Positions 1 to 8,541 of a stretch of 46,295 nt of DNA are shown piece by piece. The stretch comes from Candidatus Gastranaerophilales bacterium (GTDB lineage: Bacteria; Cyanobacteriota; Vampirovibrionia; Gastranaerophilales; Gastranaerophilaceae). A program made the position numbers and the translations under genes. Each line of letters opens with the position of its first letter. Positions within the stretch are counted from its first letter, which is position 1. The notes under the pieces are model-generated. The model ran no database searches, had not been told where the DNA came from, and saw nothing but the letters and a program-made list of their open reading frames with translations. The stretch lies in contig CALVCQ010000016.1 of the NCBI GenBank assembly GCA_944326115.1, positions 1 to 46,295 on the forward strand. Reading direction: 5' to 3'.

Positions 1-230
1 GAAGCAAAACGAACGACAGTACCGAGCGAAAAGCAAATCCAAGACAGCGGATTTGCGGACGGACGACACGACCCAAGGGAGTTAGTCCGGTAAGCGAGGT
101 ACGAAGTGACCTAACAGCCTGTGAGAAAGGTTGTTGAAATAAAGGAATTTTATAATAAAATTTTGAAATGGAATAAAAAACCTTACGAACGCCAATAATC
201 AAAGACGTAGTCAGAGTCAGTTGACTATAT
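1..230 (+). repeat. Stem-loop-rich intergenic repeat, truncated by the window edge
   Basis: This stretch is more GC-rich than its surroundings and no gene is recognised in it. It folds as successive inverted repeats: gcaaatcc at 33-40 pairs with ggatttgc at 49-56, and gttag/ctaac brackets about 80-114. Module 41-62 matches 25623-25644 at 20 of 22 positions. The segment 207-230 matches the reverse complement of 28413-28436 at 22 of 24 positions. It therefore belongs to a dispersed mosaic repeat family. The left boundary lies outside the window. Confidence 0.6.
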
Positions 231-268
231 AAAAATATATTACGGTTATAAAGTATAAAGAGAGTTTT

Positions 269-1450
269 ATGGGTGAAAATTTAAATGTAATTATAATAGA
301 TAAAGATGAAACTTCGAGAGATATAATAAAAAATTATCTTTCTTCTACTGATAATGTATATGTAAGTGCGGAGTTTTTTGATTTTGCTCTTGCTGAAGAA
401 TTTATAGCAAAAAGCGGCAAATGCATAGTTTTGACGGATGTATCAGAAGATTACCCAAAAGCTGTTTCTTTGATAAAAAATATTAAAACAGAGAATAAAG
501 ATGCATACATTGTCGCCTTATCAACAAAACCGTCAACAGAAACTATAATAAAAATAATGCGTGCCGGCGCAAAGGAATTTTTGAATAAACCGGTGATAGA
601 AACAGAATTTTTGAATTTGATTAACACTATAAAATCAGAATTAGAAAATGATGAAATATCCGAGGGATGCAAAATTATTTCTACATTTTCCAATAAAGGC
701 GGCATCGGAAAAACATCTATTGCGGTCAATCTTGCAGTTGAACTTGCACAGATAACAAAAGAAAAGGTTGCATTACTTGATTTAAATTTACAACTCGGAG
801 ATGTTTCAACATTTTTAGACTTAAATCCGGCATTTGCAATGGATTATATTGCAGCAAATATAAATAATTTGAGTCAAGAAGATTTTTTGAACGTAATGAC
901 ACGCTATAAAAACACGAGTCTTTATGTTATAGCTGATCCGCTAAATATTGACAAATCTAATGATATTACGGCAGAACAAATAAAAAATATCCTTTCAGCT
1001 TTAAAAAAATCATTTTCATACATAGTTATAGATATAGGCACAAATATTGACTCAAAAACAATAGCGGCATTAGATGCAAGTGACTTAATACTTTTGATAG
1101 CAATAGTAAATCTTCCTGCAATAAGAAGTACGCAAAGATGTATGGAATTGTTTAACAGGCTGGGATATTCAGCAGATAAAGTTAAACTTATTTTGAACCG
1201 TTACATGGAAAATGAAGATATAAAAACCGCAGATATTGAAGAAGTTGTTAAACAAAAAGTATACTGGAAAATTCCCAATAACTATCTCACAATGATGTCT
1301 GCTATTAATAAAGGTGTACCTGTAGAAGAGATTAATCCGGAAGCGAATATTGCAATAAATTATAAGGACTTTTCACAAAAAATTTCTGATTATTTGATTA
1401 CACAAAAACTTAATAAAAAATACAACGAAAAAGAATTAAAAATAATATAA
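269..1450 (+). CDS. CpaE/TadZ-like protein: receiver-like domain plus MinD/ParA-type ATPase
   Basis: The protein has 393 residues. Residues 5-120 look like a response-regulator receiver, with acidic residues near the start, a candidate phosphoacceptor D57 and K107 in a KP pair. Residues 135-380 are a MinD/ParA-family P-loop ATPase with the deviant Walker A KGGIGKTS at 143-150. This architecture is known from CpaE/TadZ proteins, which help localise type IVc (Tad/Flp) pilus machinery at the inner membrane. No other tad gene follows, so a pilus role is an inference and a different positioning or regulatory function is possible. A short purine-rich stretch precedes the ATG. The next gene starts 10 bases downstream, suggesting co-transcription. 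Confidence 0.8.
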   Translation: MGENLNVIIIDKDETSRDIIKNYLSSTDNVYVSAEFFDFALAEEFIAKSGKCIVLTDVSEDYPKAVSLIKNIKTENKDAYIVALSTKPSTETIIKIMRAGAKEFLNKPVIETEFLNLINTIKSELENDEISEGCKIISTFSNKGGIGKTSIAVNLAVELAQITKEKVALLDLNLQLGDVSTFLDLNPAFAMDYIAANINNLSQEDFLNVMTRYKNTSLYVIADPLNIDKSNDITAEQIKNILSALKKSFSYIVIDIGTNIDSKTIAALDASDLILLIAIVNLPAIRSTQRCMELFNRLGYSADKVKLILNRYMENEDIKTADIEEVVKQKVYWKIPNNYLTMMSAINKGVPVEEINPEANIAINYKDFSQKISDYLITQKLNKKYNEKELKII

Positions 1451-1460
1451 TGGAGCAGAC

Positions 1461-1868
1461 ATGTCATTAAGAGAGAGATTAAAAAGCAAAAAAGATGCGA
1501 AAGCAACAGCACAAAAAGGTGAATATGTAATATCTATAGCAAAAGTATCCAATGCTGTAAATAAAATAAAAAATCCTGCTGATTTAGGTAATATAGTTAA
1601 AGAATTTTCAAAATTTTTAAATACTCTAGAAACACAAAATGCAAGAATAGTTTTTAGCGGAGATTTTGATCTGGGACAAAGAACACTTCTAAATTGTATT
1701 TTAGGTAATTTTCTTGATGACGGAGCTAAAGCTAAACAAATATTATCTGATGCAATAATACAAGATGAACAGGGCGACTCATCAAATATACAGGAAACTA
1801 AAATAAGCAAAAGAAGAAAAACAATAAGAGAAAGACTTGCAGCCAAAACAGAAACTGATGACGAATAA
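1461..1868 (+). CDS. Small hydrophilic protein of unknown function downstream of the CpaE-like ATPase
   Basis: This 135-residue protein is not recognised. The start is supported by GGAG at 1452-1455, five bases before the ATG. It is charged, has no signal peptide or membrane segment, and is probably largely helical. Its two ends carry a similar short motif, SLRERLKSK at residues 2-10 and TIRERLAAK near residue 121, each next to a lysine/arginine-rich stretch. Ten bases separate it from the CpaE-like gene, so it is probably an operon partner. It ends one base before the convergent ogt gene. Confidence 0.7.
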   Translation: MSLRERLKSKKDAKATAQKGEYVISIAKVSNAVNKIKNPADLGNIVKEFSKFLNTLETQNARIVFSGDFDLGQRTLLNCILGNFLDDGAKAKQILSDAIIQDEQGDSSNIQETKISKRRKTIRERLAAKTETDDE

Positions 1869-1869
1869 A

Positions 1870-2325
1870 TCAGCTGTTTGATTTTTCAAAATCAAGCAAA
1901 TATTTTTTTGCATCAGTTCCAAGTGCAAATTTTCCTATTTGTCCGTTTGATTTAATAATTCTGTGACATGGCATAACTAAAGGTACAGGATTTTTAGCCA
2001 GAGCATTGCCTACGGCACGTGAGCCTTCCGGAACACCTATCATCTGTGCTAATTCTTTATATGTTTTGGTTTTTCCATATCTAATACTCAAAAGAGCATC
2101 ATAAACTTTTTTTTCAAATTCAGTTGCAGCGTTAATTTCAACAGGAATATTAAAGGTAAACAAGCGACCTGCAAAATATTCGTCTAATTGTTCCATCACA
2201 TTATAATTAAAAGCAGAACACTCAAAATCATTTCTGGCATCTACAAGCTGAATCTTATGCAATGCATAGTCTGAAGAAAATATTTTTAGTATACCTATTG
2301 GAGATTTATAAAATGCTACTTCCAT
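1870..2325 (-). CDS. ogt: Methylated-DNA--protein-cysteine S-methyltransferase
   Basis: This suicide repair protein takes the alkyl group from O6-alkylguanine in DNA onto its own cysteine. The 151-residue length fits Ogt/MGMT. The family signature is clear: GSRAVGNALAKNP at 101-113, followed by PCHRII with the acceptor cysteine C120. The N-terminal part is the usual poorly conserved ribonuclease-H-like domain. The C-terminal region reads GKFALGTDAKKYLL, a variant of the more common GYAGG-type substrate loop. There is no Ada-type transcription factor domain, so it is a stand-alone repair enzyme. It converges on the preceding gene with one base between stops. Confidence 0.93.
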   Translation of the reverse strand: MEVAFYKSPIGILKIFSSDYALHKIQLVDARNDFECSAFNYNVMEQLDEYFAGRLFTFNIPVEINAATEFEKKVYDALLSIRYGKTKTYKELAQMIGVPEGSRAVGNALAKNPVPLVMPCHRIIKSNGQIGKFALGTDAKKYLLDFEKSNS

Positions 2326-2451
2326 ATTAATATTATATTTAATATATTATGTTAGCGTCAATCTAATTAATATATGATTAAAATTACTTGTTTGTTGAAG
2401 TTCTTTTTTCTATGATTTTATATGTAAATATCTGAGAATGGAATTATATTT

Positions 2452-3672
2452 ATGCATAAGATAATAGAAGAAGCACAGGAAAAAGTACAGGAACAATTTA
2501 GATACGTTGATAAAATAAAAGAATTTAATCAAAATAAAGTTTTACAAGCTTTTAGAAAGAATAAAGTAGGACTCGAACATTTTGCAACAGTAAGCGGATA
2601 CGGTCATGACGACATGGGAAGAGAAGTACTGGACAAAACATTTGCTGATGTTTTCAATACCGAATCTGCAATTGTGCGTAATCATTTTGTATCGGGAACA
2701 CATGCAATTGCATGTGCATTATTCGGTAATTTACGATATGGAGAAAAACTGGTTTCCGTTGCAGGTACCCCATACGATACAATGGAAGAAGTAATAGGAA
2801 CAAGAGGCAATTATCGTGCATCTTTAATGGGACACGGTGTTTTATATGAAGAAATACCTCTGATTAATAATATGTTTGTAGATTTTGAAAAACTGGAAAA
2901 GACCATGGATAAATCCACCAATATGGTAACAATTCAACGATCCAGAGGCTATTCTACAAGAAAATCACTTGATATTGAAACCACAAAAGAAATAATAGAT
3001 ATAGTGAAATCAAAAAATCCTGATTGTATATGCTTTATTGATAATTGTTACTGCGAATTTGTAGAAGATAAAGAGCCATTAGAAATAGGTGCAGATTTAG
3101 TTGCCGGTTCTTTAATTAAAAATCCGGGAGGCGGCATAGTTGAGACCGGCGGATATATAGCAGGAAAAGAAGAATATGTAATGCAAGCCGCATACAGATT
3201 GACTGCGCCAGGAATAGGACCGGATGGCGGTGCAATGCTGAATCAAACAAGATTAATTTTTCAAGGATTATTTATGGCACCATCCGTTGTTGCTGATGCA
3301 GTGAAAGGTTCAATACTTGCTTCACAGGTATTTGAAGATATAGGATTTATTTCAACCCCCAAAGCTTTTGAAAAGAGGACAGATCTAATTCAAACAATAG
3401 AATTTGGTAAACCCGAGCCACTGCTGGCTTTTTGTAAAGCTTTGCAGCACAACTCGCCTATAGAATCATATCTAACGCCTATTCCTGATGAAGTACCAGG
3501 ATATGATGATAAATTGATTATGGCAGGAGGCAGTTTTATTGAAGGCTCAACTATTGAACTTTCGGCTGATGGTCCTATGAGACCGCCTTATGCCGCATAT
3601 ATGCAGGGCGGCTTAAATTACGCTCATGTAAAAATAGCTCTGGACGGAGTATTGAAAGAATTGGGACTATAA
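2452..3672 (+). CDS. PLP-dependent methionine gamma-lyase-family protein (PF06838, 'aluminium resistance' family)
   Basis: This 406-residue protein belongs to the fold-type I PLP family annotated as 'methionine gamma-lyase family' or 'aluminium resistance protein' (like B. subtilis YnbB). Characteristic stretches are SGYGHDDMGRE (residues about 48-58), FVSGTHAIACALFG, and the probable PLP-lysine context AGSLIKNPGGG, with the lysine near residue 223. The C-terminal part contains ELSADGPMRPPY, typical of the family. The true substrate is not established for the family, so I give no specific reaction. The gene stands alone and is followed directly by a strong terminator shared with the convergent ompH-like gene. 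Confidence 0.85.
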   Translation: MHKIIEEAQEKVQEQFRYVDKIKEFNQNKVLQAFRKNKVGLEHFATVSGYGHDDMGREVLDKTFADVFNTESAIVRNHFVSGTHAIACALFGNLRYGEKLVSVAGTPYDTMEEVIGTRGNYRASLMGHGVLYEEIPLINNMFVDFEKLEKTMDKSTNMVTIQRSRGYSTRKSLDIETTKEIIDIVKSKNPDCICFIDNCYCEFVEDKEPLEIGADLVAGSLIKNPGGGIVETGGYIAGKEEYVMQAAYRLTAPGIGPDGGAMLNQTRLIFQGLFMAPSVVADAVKGSILASQVFEDIGFISTPKAFEKRTDLIQTIEFGKPEPLLAFCKALQHNSPIESYLTPIPDEVPGYDDKLIMAGGSFIEGSTIELSADGPMRPPYAAYMQGGLNYAHVKIALDGVLKELGL

Positions 3673-3706
3673 AAAACAGCGTTCCCATAAAATGGAACGC
3701 TGTTTT
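3673..3706. terminator. Bidirectional intrinsic terminator
   Basis: A perfect stem, aaacagcgttcc paired with ggaacgctgttt around a short AT loop, is flanked by A residues on the left and T residues on the right. It sits between the convergent lyase-family gene and the OmpH-like gene and can serve both. Confidence 0.88.
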
Positions 3707-3721
3707 TATTTTTTTTAATTT

Positions 3722-4165
3722 CTATTTTCCCTCATTTAAGGTTTTAATTATATCGTTAGTGATATCAGTTGTTCCGTACAAAGCATTATTGCTGGTAAGA
3801 ATAAGAGCATAAACACCTTTTTTACCTTCAGCATCTATAGCCTTTTTAACATCCTTTTCTAAACTTTGCAGAGCTGAAACCTTTTCTTTTTGAAGAGCAT
3901 CCATTTTTGATTTTAACTCTTTAGCATATTTATCTTCAAGCTTTTTACGCTCAGAATCAGTTGTAGCACCTACTACACTTTTTTGTGCATCAACTATAAA
4001 AACTCTGATTGCAGCTTCTTTTTCCTGTATTGATTTATTAATCACAGCTGTTTTTTTATAGCCTTTCAATACTTTATCCAAATCAACGGACGCATATTTA
4101 TCAGCCGCAAAAACAGGTGTACAGAAAGCTAAAACAGCAAAAAGTGTTAATAATTTTTTCATCAA
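3722..4165 (-). CDS. OmpH/Skp-family periplasmic chaperone-like protein
   Basis: This 147-residue protein has a Sec signal peptide ending near residue 20 (TPVFA followed by ADKYA). It continues with the OmpH/Skp pattern: a short strand (YASVDLDKVLKGYK), a long charged coiled-coil arm at about 40-115, and a C-terminal strand-like segment (YALILTSNNALYG). Skp proteins hold unfolded outer-membrane proteins in the periplasm. Homologues in this part of the tree are short and divergent, so chaperone activity is inferred from fold. The first two codons are both ATG, and either could be used behind a gagag ribosome-binding stretch. Confidence 0.8.
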   Translation of the reverse strand: MMKKLLTLFAVLAFCTPVFAADKYASVDLDKVLKGYKKTAVINKSIQEKEAAIRVFIVDAQKSVVGATTDSERKKLEDKYAKELKSKMDALQKEKVSALQSLEKDVKKAIDAEGKKGVYALILTSNNALYGTTDITNDIIKTLNEGK

Positions 4166-4249
4166 ATTCTCTCTTTTCTTTTTTGTACTAACTAAATATT
4201 ATTAATTTTTATCTAGATTAGCATATTTAGCTTAATTAGTAAATAAAAA

Positions 4250-4277
4250 CAAGCGGGCAATTTAAAATACCCGCTTG
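4250..4277 (-). terminator. Intrinsic terminator of the coiled-coil protein gene
   Basis: On the minus strand caagcggg pairs with cccgcttg (eight base pairs) and is followed by a T-rich tract. It lies just past the stop codon of the 4283-4633 gene. Confidence 0.85.
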
Positions 4278-4282
4278 TTTAA

Positions 4283-4633
4283 CTATTTAATAGAAAAAGC
4301 ATCCTTCAAATTTTCTATAGCATCTTTTCTTTGTTGTTTTTTCTTTTGATAAGCATCTTTTCTGGCTTGCTGTTGTTTTTTATATGCCTCTTGTTTTGCC
4401 TGCTGCTGCTTTTTATATTCTTCCTGCTTTTTCTTCATTGCAGCTTTATCTGCTTCTCTTTTCTTTTGTGCTTCTTCTTGTTTTTTTTGATATTCGTTTA
4501 TTTTAGCATCCTGTTTTTTTATTGCAGCATTTCTTTTGTTTTGATAATCCTGCAGAAAGTTTGTTGCCGCAAAAGATGCACTTGAACCAAACATAATGGC
4601 TGCCGCCAACAAAAGAGTTGATAATTTTTTCAT
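4283..4633 (-). CDS. Secreted Lys/Gln-rich coiled-coil protein of unknown function
   Basis: The start is placed at 4633, the MKKLSTLLL methionine, because GGAGG lies five bases upstream; an in-frame ATG four codons earlier would place that site inside the coding region. The 116-residue product has a clear signal peptide (cleavage near SASFA-ATN) and an almost uninterrupted helical body rich in lysine, glutamine and alanine, with recurring KKQQQA- and AYKK-type blocks. This is a periplasmic or exported coiled coil. No domain family is recognised. It follows the same strand and style as the OmpH-like gene, but has its own terminator. Confidence 0.75.
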   Translation of the reverse strand: MKKLSTLLLAAAIMFGSSASFAATNFLQDYQNKRNAAIKKQDAKINEYQKKQEEAQKKREADKAAMKKKQEEYKKQQQAKQEAYKKQQQARKDAYQKKKQQRKDAIENLKDAFSIK

Positions 4634-4688
4634 AATAACCTCCATTTCTCAGGACTAGATTATAACAGTATTTAATTTTGATATCAAG

Positions 4689-4859
4689 TTAAAAATCCTC
4701 CGGTAAATATAACTCATTCTTATTCAGCTTTTGCCTTATTTCTTCATAATTTGAAGATTCACAAGCAATTTTCTGGTAAGTTTGTACTATTGAAATAACA
4801 TCATCCGTAGATACACGAATCAACCTTCTTCCGTGCATATTTTCTATAATTACCGCCAT
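4689..4859 (-). CDS. 56-residue protein of unknown function
   Basis: This short gene begins MAVIIENMHGRR and ends NELYLPEDF. A good ribosome-binding site (aggag, seven to eight bases before the ATG) supports it. Its codon use resembles neighbouring genes, with no stop over 56 codons. There is no signal peptide or membrane segment. The N-terminal half looks like a small beta hairpin followed by a helix. It is not recognised and could be a small regulator or accessory factor. No terminator is seen before the coiled-coil gene 56 bases downstream, so the two may be co-transcribed. Confidence 0.6.
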   Translation of the reverse strand: MAVIIENMHGRRLIRVSTDDVISIVQTYQKIACESSNYEEIRQKLNKNELYLPEDF

Positions 4860-5085
4860 TTTTTGTCTCCTTTTATATGTTATTTCGTCGGAATAAATAT
4901 TTTCTTTAGCAATTTCATTAATATTACTTAGAACACTTTGTTTAAATAAGATTTAATAAAATAATGCCGATTGTATATAGAAACAAGTCTAACAATTTTT
5001 ATACAGTGGAGCGATTTATTTCACCTGCAAACCAAACTAAAATTTTTACAGCGATATGAAGCAGTCAAAAAGGAGGAATGGTACA

Positions 5086-5949
5086 ATGAATAATTCTATT
5101 ATTCAAGCTCAGTGTGTAAATCTGGATGAGTTAAATCATCTCTTTATTGATTTGGAATATTCAAAGCCTCAAAATAGAAATATTAACGTATACAGAAGCA
5201 GAAGTTTCAATCAAAAAAACAAAAAGTATTTGCAGCTTGATGAAATAAAAAATGAGCTAAAGAAAATTGACAAAACAAAATTAAAGTACATTTACATTAC
5301 GGGCAACAATGCAATGTCCCATCCGGAATTTAATCATATATTAAGATATTGTTTATCAGTATGTTCTGTTACGATTTTTTCTGACGGAAGCTGTATAAAT
5401 GATAAGAAATCCCGATTCCTAAAACGTGTTGAAGAAGAAGGTACAAATGAAATTGTATTTAAAATAAAGATAAACCACTATAATGAAAAAATTAACGACG
5501 AAAAAACAGGACGAGGCTCCTTCAGAAAAGCACTGCATGCAATCACAGCATTAAACAAATACGGATTCAATCCGATACTGGTAATAAAGTCAGATATGAA
5601 AAATACTGAGGATTTAAAGCAAGGATTCATTGAATTAGGAAAAAAGTTCAGATTTGAAACAGAAGACATTAATTTTTCATTTATTCCCGATATTAAGACA
5701 AAAAAAGAAAATGAAAACACACAAGACTGTATAGCACAGAATTCAACAGCAGAATTTGAGACTGATTGTATGAATTCAAGACTGCTGGCAAAATCCGGAG
5801 TTTATAATTGTCCTATCCTTATTAATGATTACAGAGGCAGAAGCGGAGCATCACTTAGCAGCTACAGCAGCAAGTGTTATCTTGAAACTGAACAATGCCA
5901 ACAGTGCAAAGCTTTTGGCAAAAAGATTTATACAAATCACTGGGCATAA
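5086..5949 (+). CDS. Degenerate radical-SAM-superfamily-like protein lacking the Fe-S cluster motif
   Basis: The start is placed at 5086 because AGGAGG at 5071-5076 has ideal spacing; an upstream in-frame ATG at 5056 would contain that site within the gene. The 287-residue product follows the radical SAM barrel pattern: a helix region, then YIYITGNNAMSHPEFNHILR at about 69-88, then a strand plus turn SVTIFSDGS, which mirrors the ITGGEPxxHP and VTVLTNGT segments of the family. However, the CxxxCxxC cluster motif is absent from the N-terminus and GGEP is replaced by GNNA. The C-terminus keeps a cysteine set (YNCPIL, then CYLETEQCQQC) like radical SAM proteins with an auxiliary cysteine domain. 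I infer a catalytically dead homologue, perhaps a binding protein. There is no obvious partner nearby. Confidence 0.65.
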   Translation: MNNSIIQAQCVNLDELNHLFIDLEYSKPQNRNINVYRSRSFNQKNKKYLQLDEIKNELKKIDKTKLKYIYITGNNAMSHPEFNHILRYCLSVCSVTIFSDGSCINDKKSRFLKRVEEEGTNEIVFKIKINHYNEKINDEKTGRGSFRKALHAITALNKYGFNPILVIKSDMKNTEDLKQGFIELGKKFRFETEDINFSFIPDIKTKKENENTQDCIAQNSTAEFETDCMNSRLLAKSGVYNCPILINDYRGRSGASLSSYSSKCYLETEQCQQCKAFGKKIYTNHWA

Positions 5950-6098
5950 AAAAACAGGTTAGAAAACTTTTAAACCAAGCCCGAAAACTTTTTTTATCGC
6001 AACCCCGAAAAAAGTGCCTGGATGTTAACTAACCCGTATATTTATAATACCACATTGTGATATTTTTTAAACATGCTTTAGCTGTAATTTGGGATAAT

Positions 6099-7181
6099 TT
6101 AATCAGCTGTTAAAATTTCTTTTGCAATTAAATCACCCATCTGTGTTGTACCTACCTGTATTGCTTTTCCAAAACAAATATCAGGTGTCCTGTACCCCTG
6201 TCTCAAAACAGATTTAACCGCATTTTCTATTGTACTTGCAGCAATATCTTTACCAAAACTATACCTCATCATCATTGCAGCAGAAAGTATAGTTGCTATG
6301 GGATTTACAACATTTTTCCCTTTTAAATCAGGAGCAGACCCGTGTATCGGTTCGTAAAGACCTTTTTCATTATTTGAAAGGCTGGCACTTGGCAGCATGC
6401 CTAACGAACCTGAAATCATTGAAGCTTCATCAGATAAAATGTCCCCGAAAATATTACCTGTTAAAAGTACGTCAAACTGCCGCGGATTTCTTATAAGCTG
6501 CATTGCTGCATTATCAACGTACATATGAGTTAACTCAACCTCCGGATAACTATTAGAAACAGAAGTCACAACTTCTCTCCATAAACGAGATGCATCAAGA
6601 ACATTTGCCTTATCGACAGAGCAGAGCCTTTTATTACGTTTCATTGCTGTTTGGAAGGCAACATGTGCTATTCTTTCAATTTCTTTTTCAAAATAAATCA
6701 TGTTATTAAAACCGGCACGCTCACCGTTTATGTAATCTATACCTCTTGGCTGCCCGAAATATACATCGCCGGTCAATTCTCTGACTATCATGATGTCAAC
6801 ATTTTTTATTATTCCGGGTTTTAGTGTTGATGATTCTAAAAGTTCATCAAAAACAATTGAAGGTCTTAAATTTGCAAAAAGATTTAATTCCTTTCTTATA
6901 CCTAGCAATGCTTTTTCGGGACGCACTTCCGGAGGAAGAGCATCATATTTCCAGTCACCAACAGCACCGAGATAAACGGCATCCGAATCTTTTGCTATCT
7001 TTACTGTCGAATCCGGAAGAGGTTTTCCGCAATCATCATAAGCGCAGCCCCCAATCAACGCCTTTTCGTATTCGAAACAATATCCGAATTTTTGTTCTAT
7101 TGCATTTAAAACTTTAATTCCTTCATCCAGTACAGCGGGACCAATTCCGTCACCTGCTAAAAGTGCAATTTTATATCTCAT
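6099..7181 (-). CDS. leuB: 3-isopropylmalate dehydrogenase
   Basis: LeuB oxidises and decarboxylates 3-isopropylmalate to 2-ketoisocaproate in leucine biosynthesis, using NAD+ and a divalent metal. The 360-residue protein matches the family's usual length. It opens with the nucleotide-fold start [13 protein letters not shown] and contains [18 protein letters not shown], the [14 protein letters not shown] loop, [16 protein letters not shown], and the metal-binding [19 protein letters not shown] and [13 protein letters not shown] stretches. It overlaps the 3' end of leuD by 11 bases, so the two are translated from one message. No leuC or leuA is present in this window. Confidence 0.95.
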   Translation of the reverse strand: MRYKIALLAGDGIGPAVLDEGIKVLNAIEQKFGYCFEYEKALIGGCAYDDCGKPLPDSTVKIAKDSDAVYLGAVGDWKYDALPPEVRPEKALLGIRKELNLFANLRPSIVFDELLESSTLKPGIIKNVDIMIVRELTGDVYFGQPRGIDYINGERAGFNNMIYFEKEIERIAHVAFQTAMKRNKRLCSVDKANVLDASRLWREVVTSVSNSYPEVELTHMYVDNAAMQLIRNPRQFDVLLTGNIFGDILSDEASMISGSLGMLPSASLSNNEKGLYEPIHGSAPDLKGKNVVNPIATILSAAMMMRYSFGKDIAASTIENAVKSVLRQGYRTPDICFGKAIQVGTTQMGDLIAKEILTAD

Positions 7182-7683
7182 TTTTTACTCCGAGTTTTTG
7201 TTTAGTGTATTCTACCAGCCCACCGGCTTGTATAAGCTTGTTTATTTCTTCTGGAAACCGGGTACACGTATATTCTTTATTTTTTGTGAGATTTGTTACA
7301 ATCCCTTTATTCAAATCTACACGTATCCTATCACCTTTATCACATTCATCAGCAAGCACAGGATGTTCTAAAATTGGCAATCCTATATTAATTGCATTTC
7401 TAAAAAAGATTCTGGCAAAAGATTTTGCAATTACTATTGAAATACCTGATGCTTTTATGGCAATCGGAGCATGCTCTCTGGAACTTCCACAGCCAAAGTT
7501 TTCACCCGCAACAATTACATCTCCCTCTTTAACTTCTTTAGCAAAATCCCTGTCTAAATCCTCAAGACAATGAGATGCAAGTTCATTTTCATCAGATGTA
7601 TTTAAATATCGAGCCGGTATTATAACATCAGTATCAATATTGTCACTATATTTAAAACAAATTCCCTCAATTGGTGGATTCAT
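7171..7683 (-). CDS. leuD: 3-isopropylmalate dehydratase small subunit
   Basis: LeuD is the small (swivel) subunit of isopropylmalate isomerase, which interconverts 2- and 3-isopropylmalate together with the Fe-S subunit LeuC. The 170-residue length matches the short, LeuD-type small subunits. The substrate-specificity signature [14 protein letters not shown] is intact, as are the N-terminal [14 protein letters not shown] and the [15 protein letters not shown] helix. GGAG lies upstream of the ATG. It is the first gene of a leuD-leuB pair transcribed leftward from the 7684-7778 control region. Confidence 0.95.
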   Translation of the reverse strand: MNPPIEGICFKYSDNIDTDVIIPARYLNTSDENELASHCLEDLDRDFAKEVKEGDVIVAGENFGCGSSREHAPIAIKASGISIVIAKSFARIFFRNAINIGLPILEHPVLADECDKGDRIRVDLNKGIVTNLTKNKEYTCTRFPEEINKLIQAGGLVEYTKQKLGVKNEI

Positions 7684-7713
7684 GTGTAAACTCCATTTAC
7701 AAATTTATAAAAA

Positions 7714-7734
7714 TATACTATATATAATAGTATA
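7714..7734. promoter_or_regulatory. Palindromic operator/promoter candidate between leuD and the winged-helix gene
   Basis: A perfect inverted repeat, tatacta and tagtata around a seven-base AT spacer, lies in the 95-base divergent region. The spacer and right arm contain a TATAAT-like hexamer. It could be a -10 element, an operator, or both. No clear -35 was found. Confidence 0.4.
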
Positions 7735-7778
7735 CATTTTTGTTATCACACACACAAGAAGATGAAGGAGATTAAAAG

Positions 7779-7997
7779 ATGAATTATTTTATCGGTGAAG
7801 CAGCTGGAAAAGTTTATGAATTTTTAGCAGATGAAAAAAACAATGAAGCTACAATTTCTAAAATTGAAAAATCATTGGATTTAAGCGAAAATTTTGTAAA
7901 CATGGGTATCGGCTGGTTATCACACGAAGGTAAAGTTGATTTATCAGGTAAAGGTGCAAGAACAAAAGTAAGACTTACTGAAGATATCAACAACTAG
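7779..7997 (+). CDS. Winged-helix domain protein (DUF2582/PF10771-like)
   Basis: This 72-residue protein is a single winged helix-turn-helix of the DUF2582 type. The pattern is AAGKVYEFLADE, then SKIEKSLDLSENFVNMGIGWLSHEGKVDL, with the conserved GWLxxEGK wing entry. Family members are small, stand-alone DNA- or protein-binding proteins of undefined role. GAAGGAG upstream of the ATG marks the start. It is transcribed divergently from leuDB and has its own terminator. A role in controlling the adjacent leu genes is possible but not shown. Confidence 0.8.
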   Translation: MNYFIGEAAGKVYEFLADEKNNEATISKIEKSLDLSENFVNMGIGWLSHEGKVDLSGKGARTKVRLTEDINN

Positions 7998-8020
7998 TTA
8001 TTAAAATCAAATTTGATAAA

Positions 8021-8044
8021 AGGGCAGATGAAAATCTGCTCTTT
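8021..8044 (+). terminator. Intrinsic terminator of the winged-helix gene
   Basis: agggcagat pairs with atctgctct around gaaa, with one G-U pair, followed by a T-rich run. Confidence 0.85.
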
Positions 8045-8219
8045 TTATTTTTATTACTAATTAAACTTTTATTATCGAAAAACAATAAACAATAACATTT
8101 ATAAAAAGTCGGGTAATACATCCGAAACGAATAAAAAACAGTCTGCCAAACAACAGTCTTTTGCAGATGGATCAAATTTTTAACACAGACATCTTAAAGT
8201 AAAAAATGCAAACATCAGT

Positions 8220-8432
8220 TTACTTATCTGTCTCACTCAAATCGAGTACTTTATTATCACTATTTGAGATTTTAGCAATTTCTTCGACAACATTTCTTCC
8301 TGCTTTGTCTTTAAATGAGAAATTAATATCCGGAGTATATATATAATAAGTATTAGATTCAGGATCTTTTTCTATGTATTTAATTGATTCTGTTTTTATA
8401 TACAAGTCTCTTGATTTATAAGTATCTTCCAA
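8220..8432 (-). CDS. Small hypothetical protein, TTG start
   Basis: This 70-residue frame starts at TTG, with an agagaa stretch five bases upstream. It is acidic and likely forms beta strands (SIKYIEKDPESNTYYIYTPDINFSF) followed by a helix. There is no signal peptide, membrane segment or known domain. It lies 109 bases downstream of pdxJ on the same strand. The start is uncertain, and it could be a remnant rather than a working gene. Confidence 0.4.
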   Translation of the reverse strand: MEDTYKSRDLYIKTESIKYIEKDPESNTYYIYTPDINFSFKDKAGRNVVEEIAKISNSDNKVLDLSETDK

Positions 8433-8541
8433 AAATTCTCTTTTTTTTATATTAAATTTTAAATATGCACCAAAAGATTAATTCTTTAAATTTATAGATC
8501 TTATTGAGTTTATAATCATTTTATCTCCCAAATATCTGTAT

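Noticed and set aside
4331-4585. 84-codon rightward open frame opposite the coiled-coil gene
   Set aside because: It is the antisense shadow of a Lys/Gln-rich gene; leucine/phenylalanine-only content is the expected artefact.
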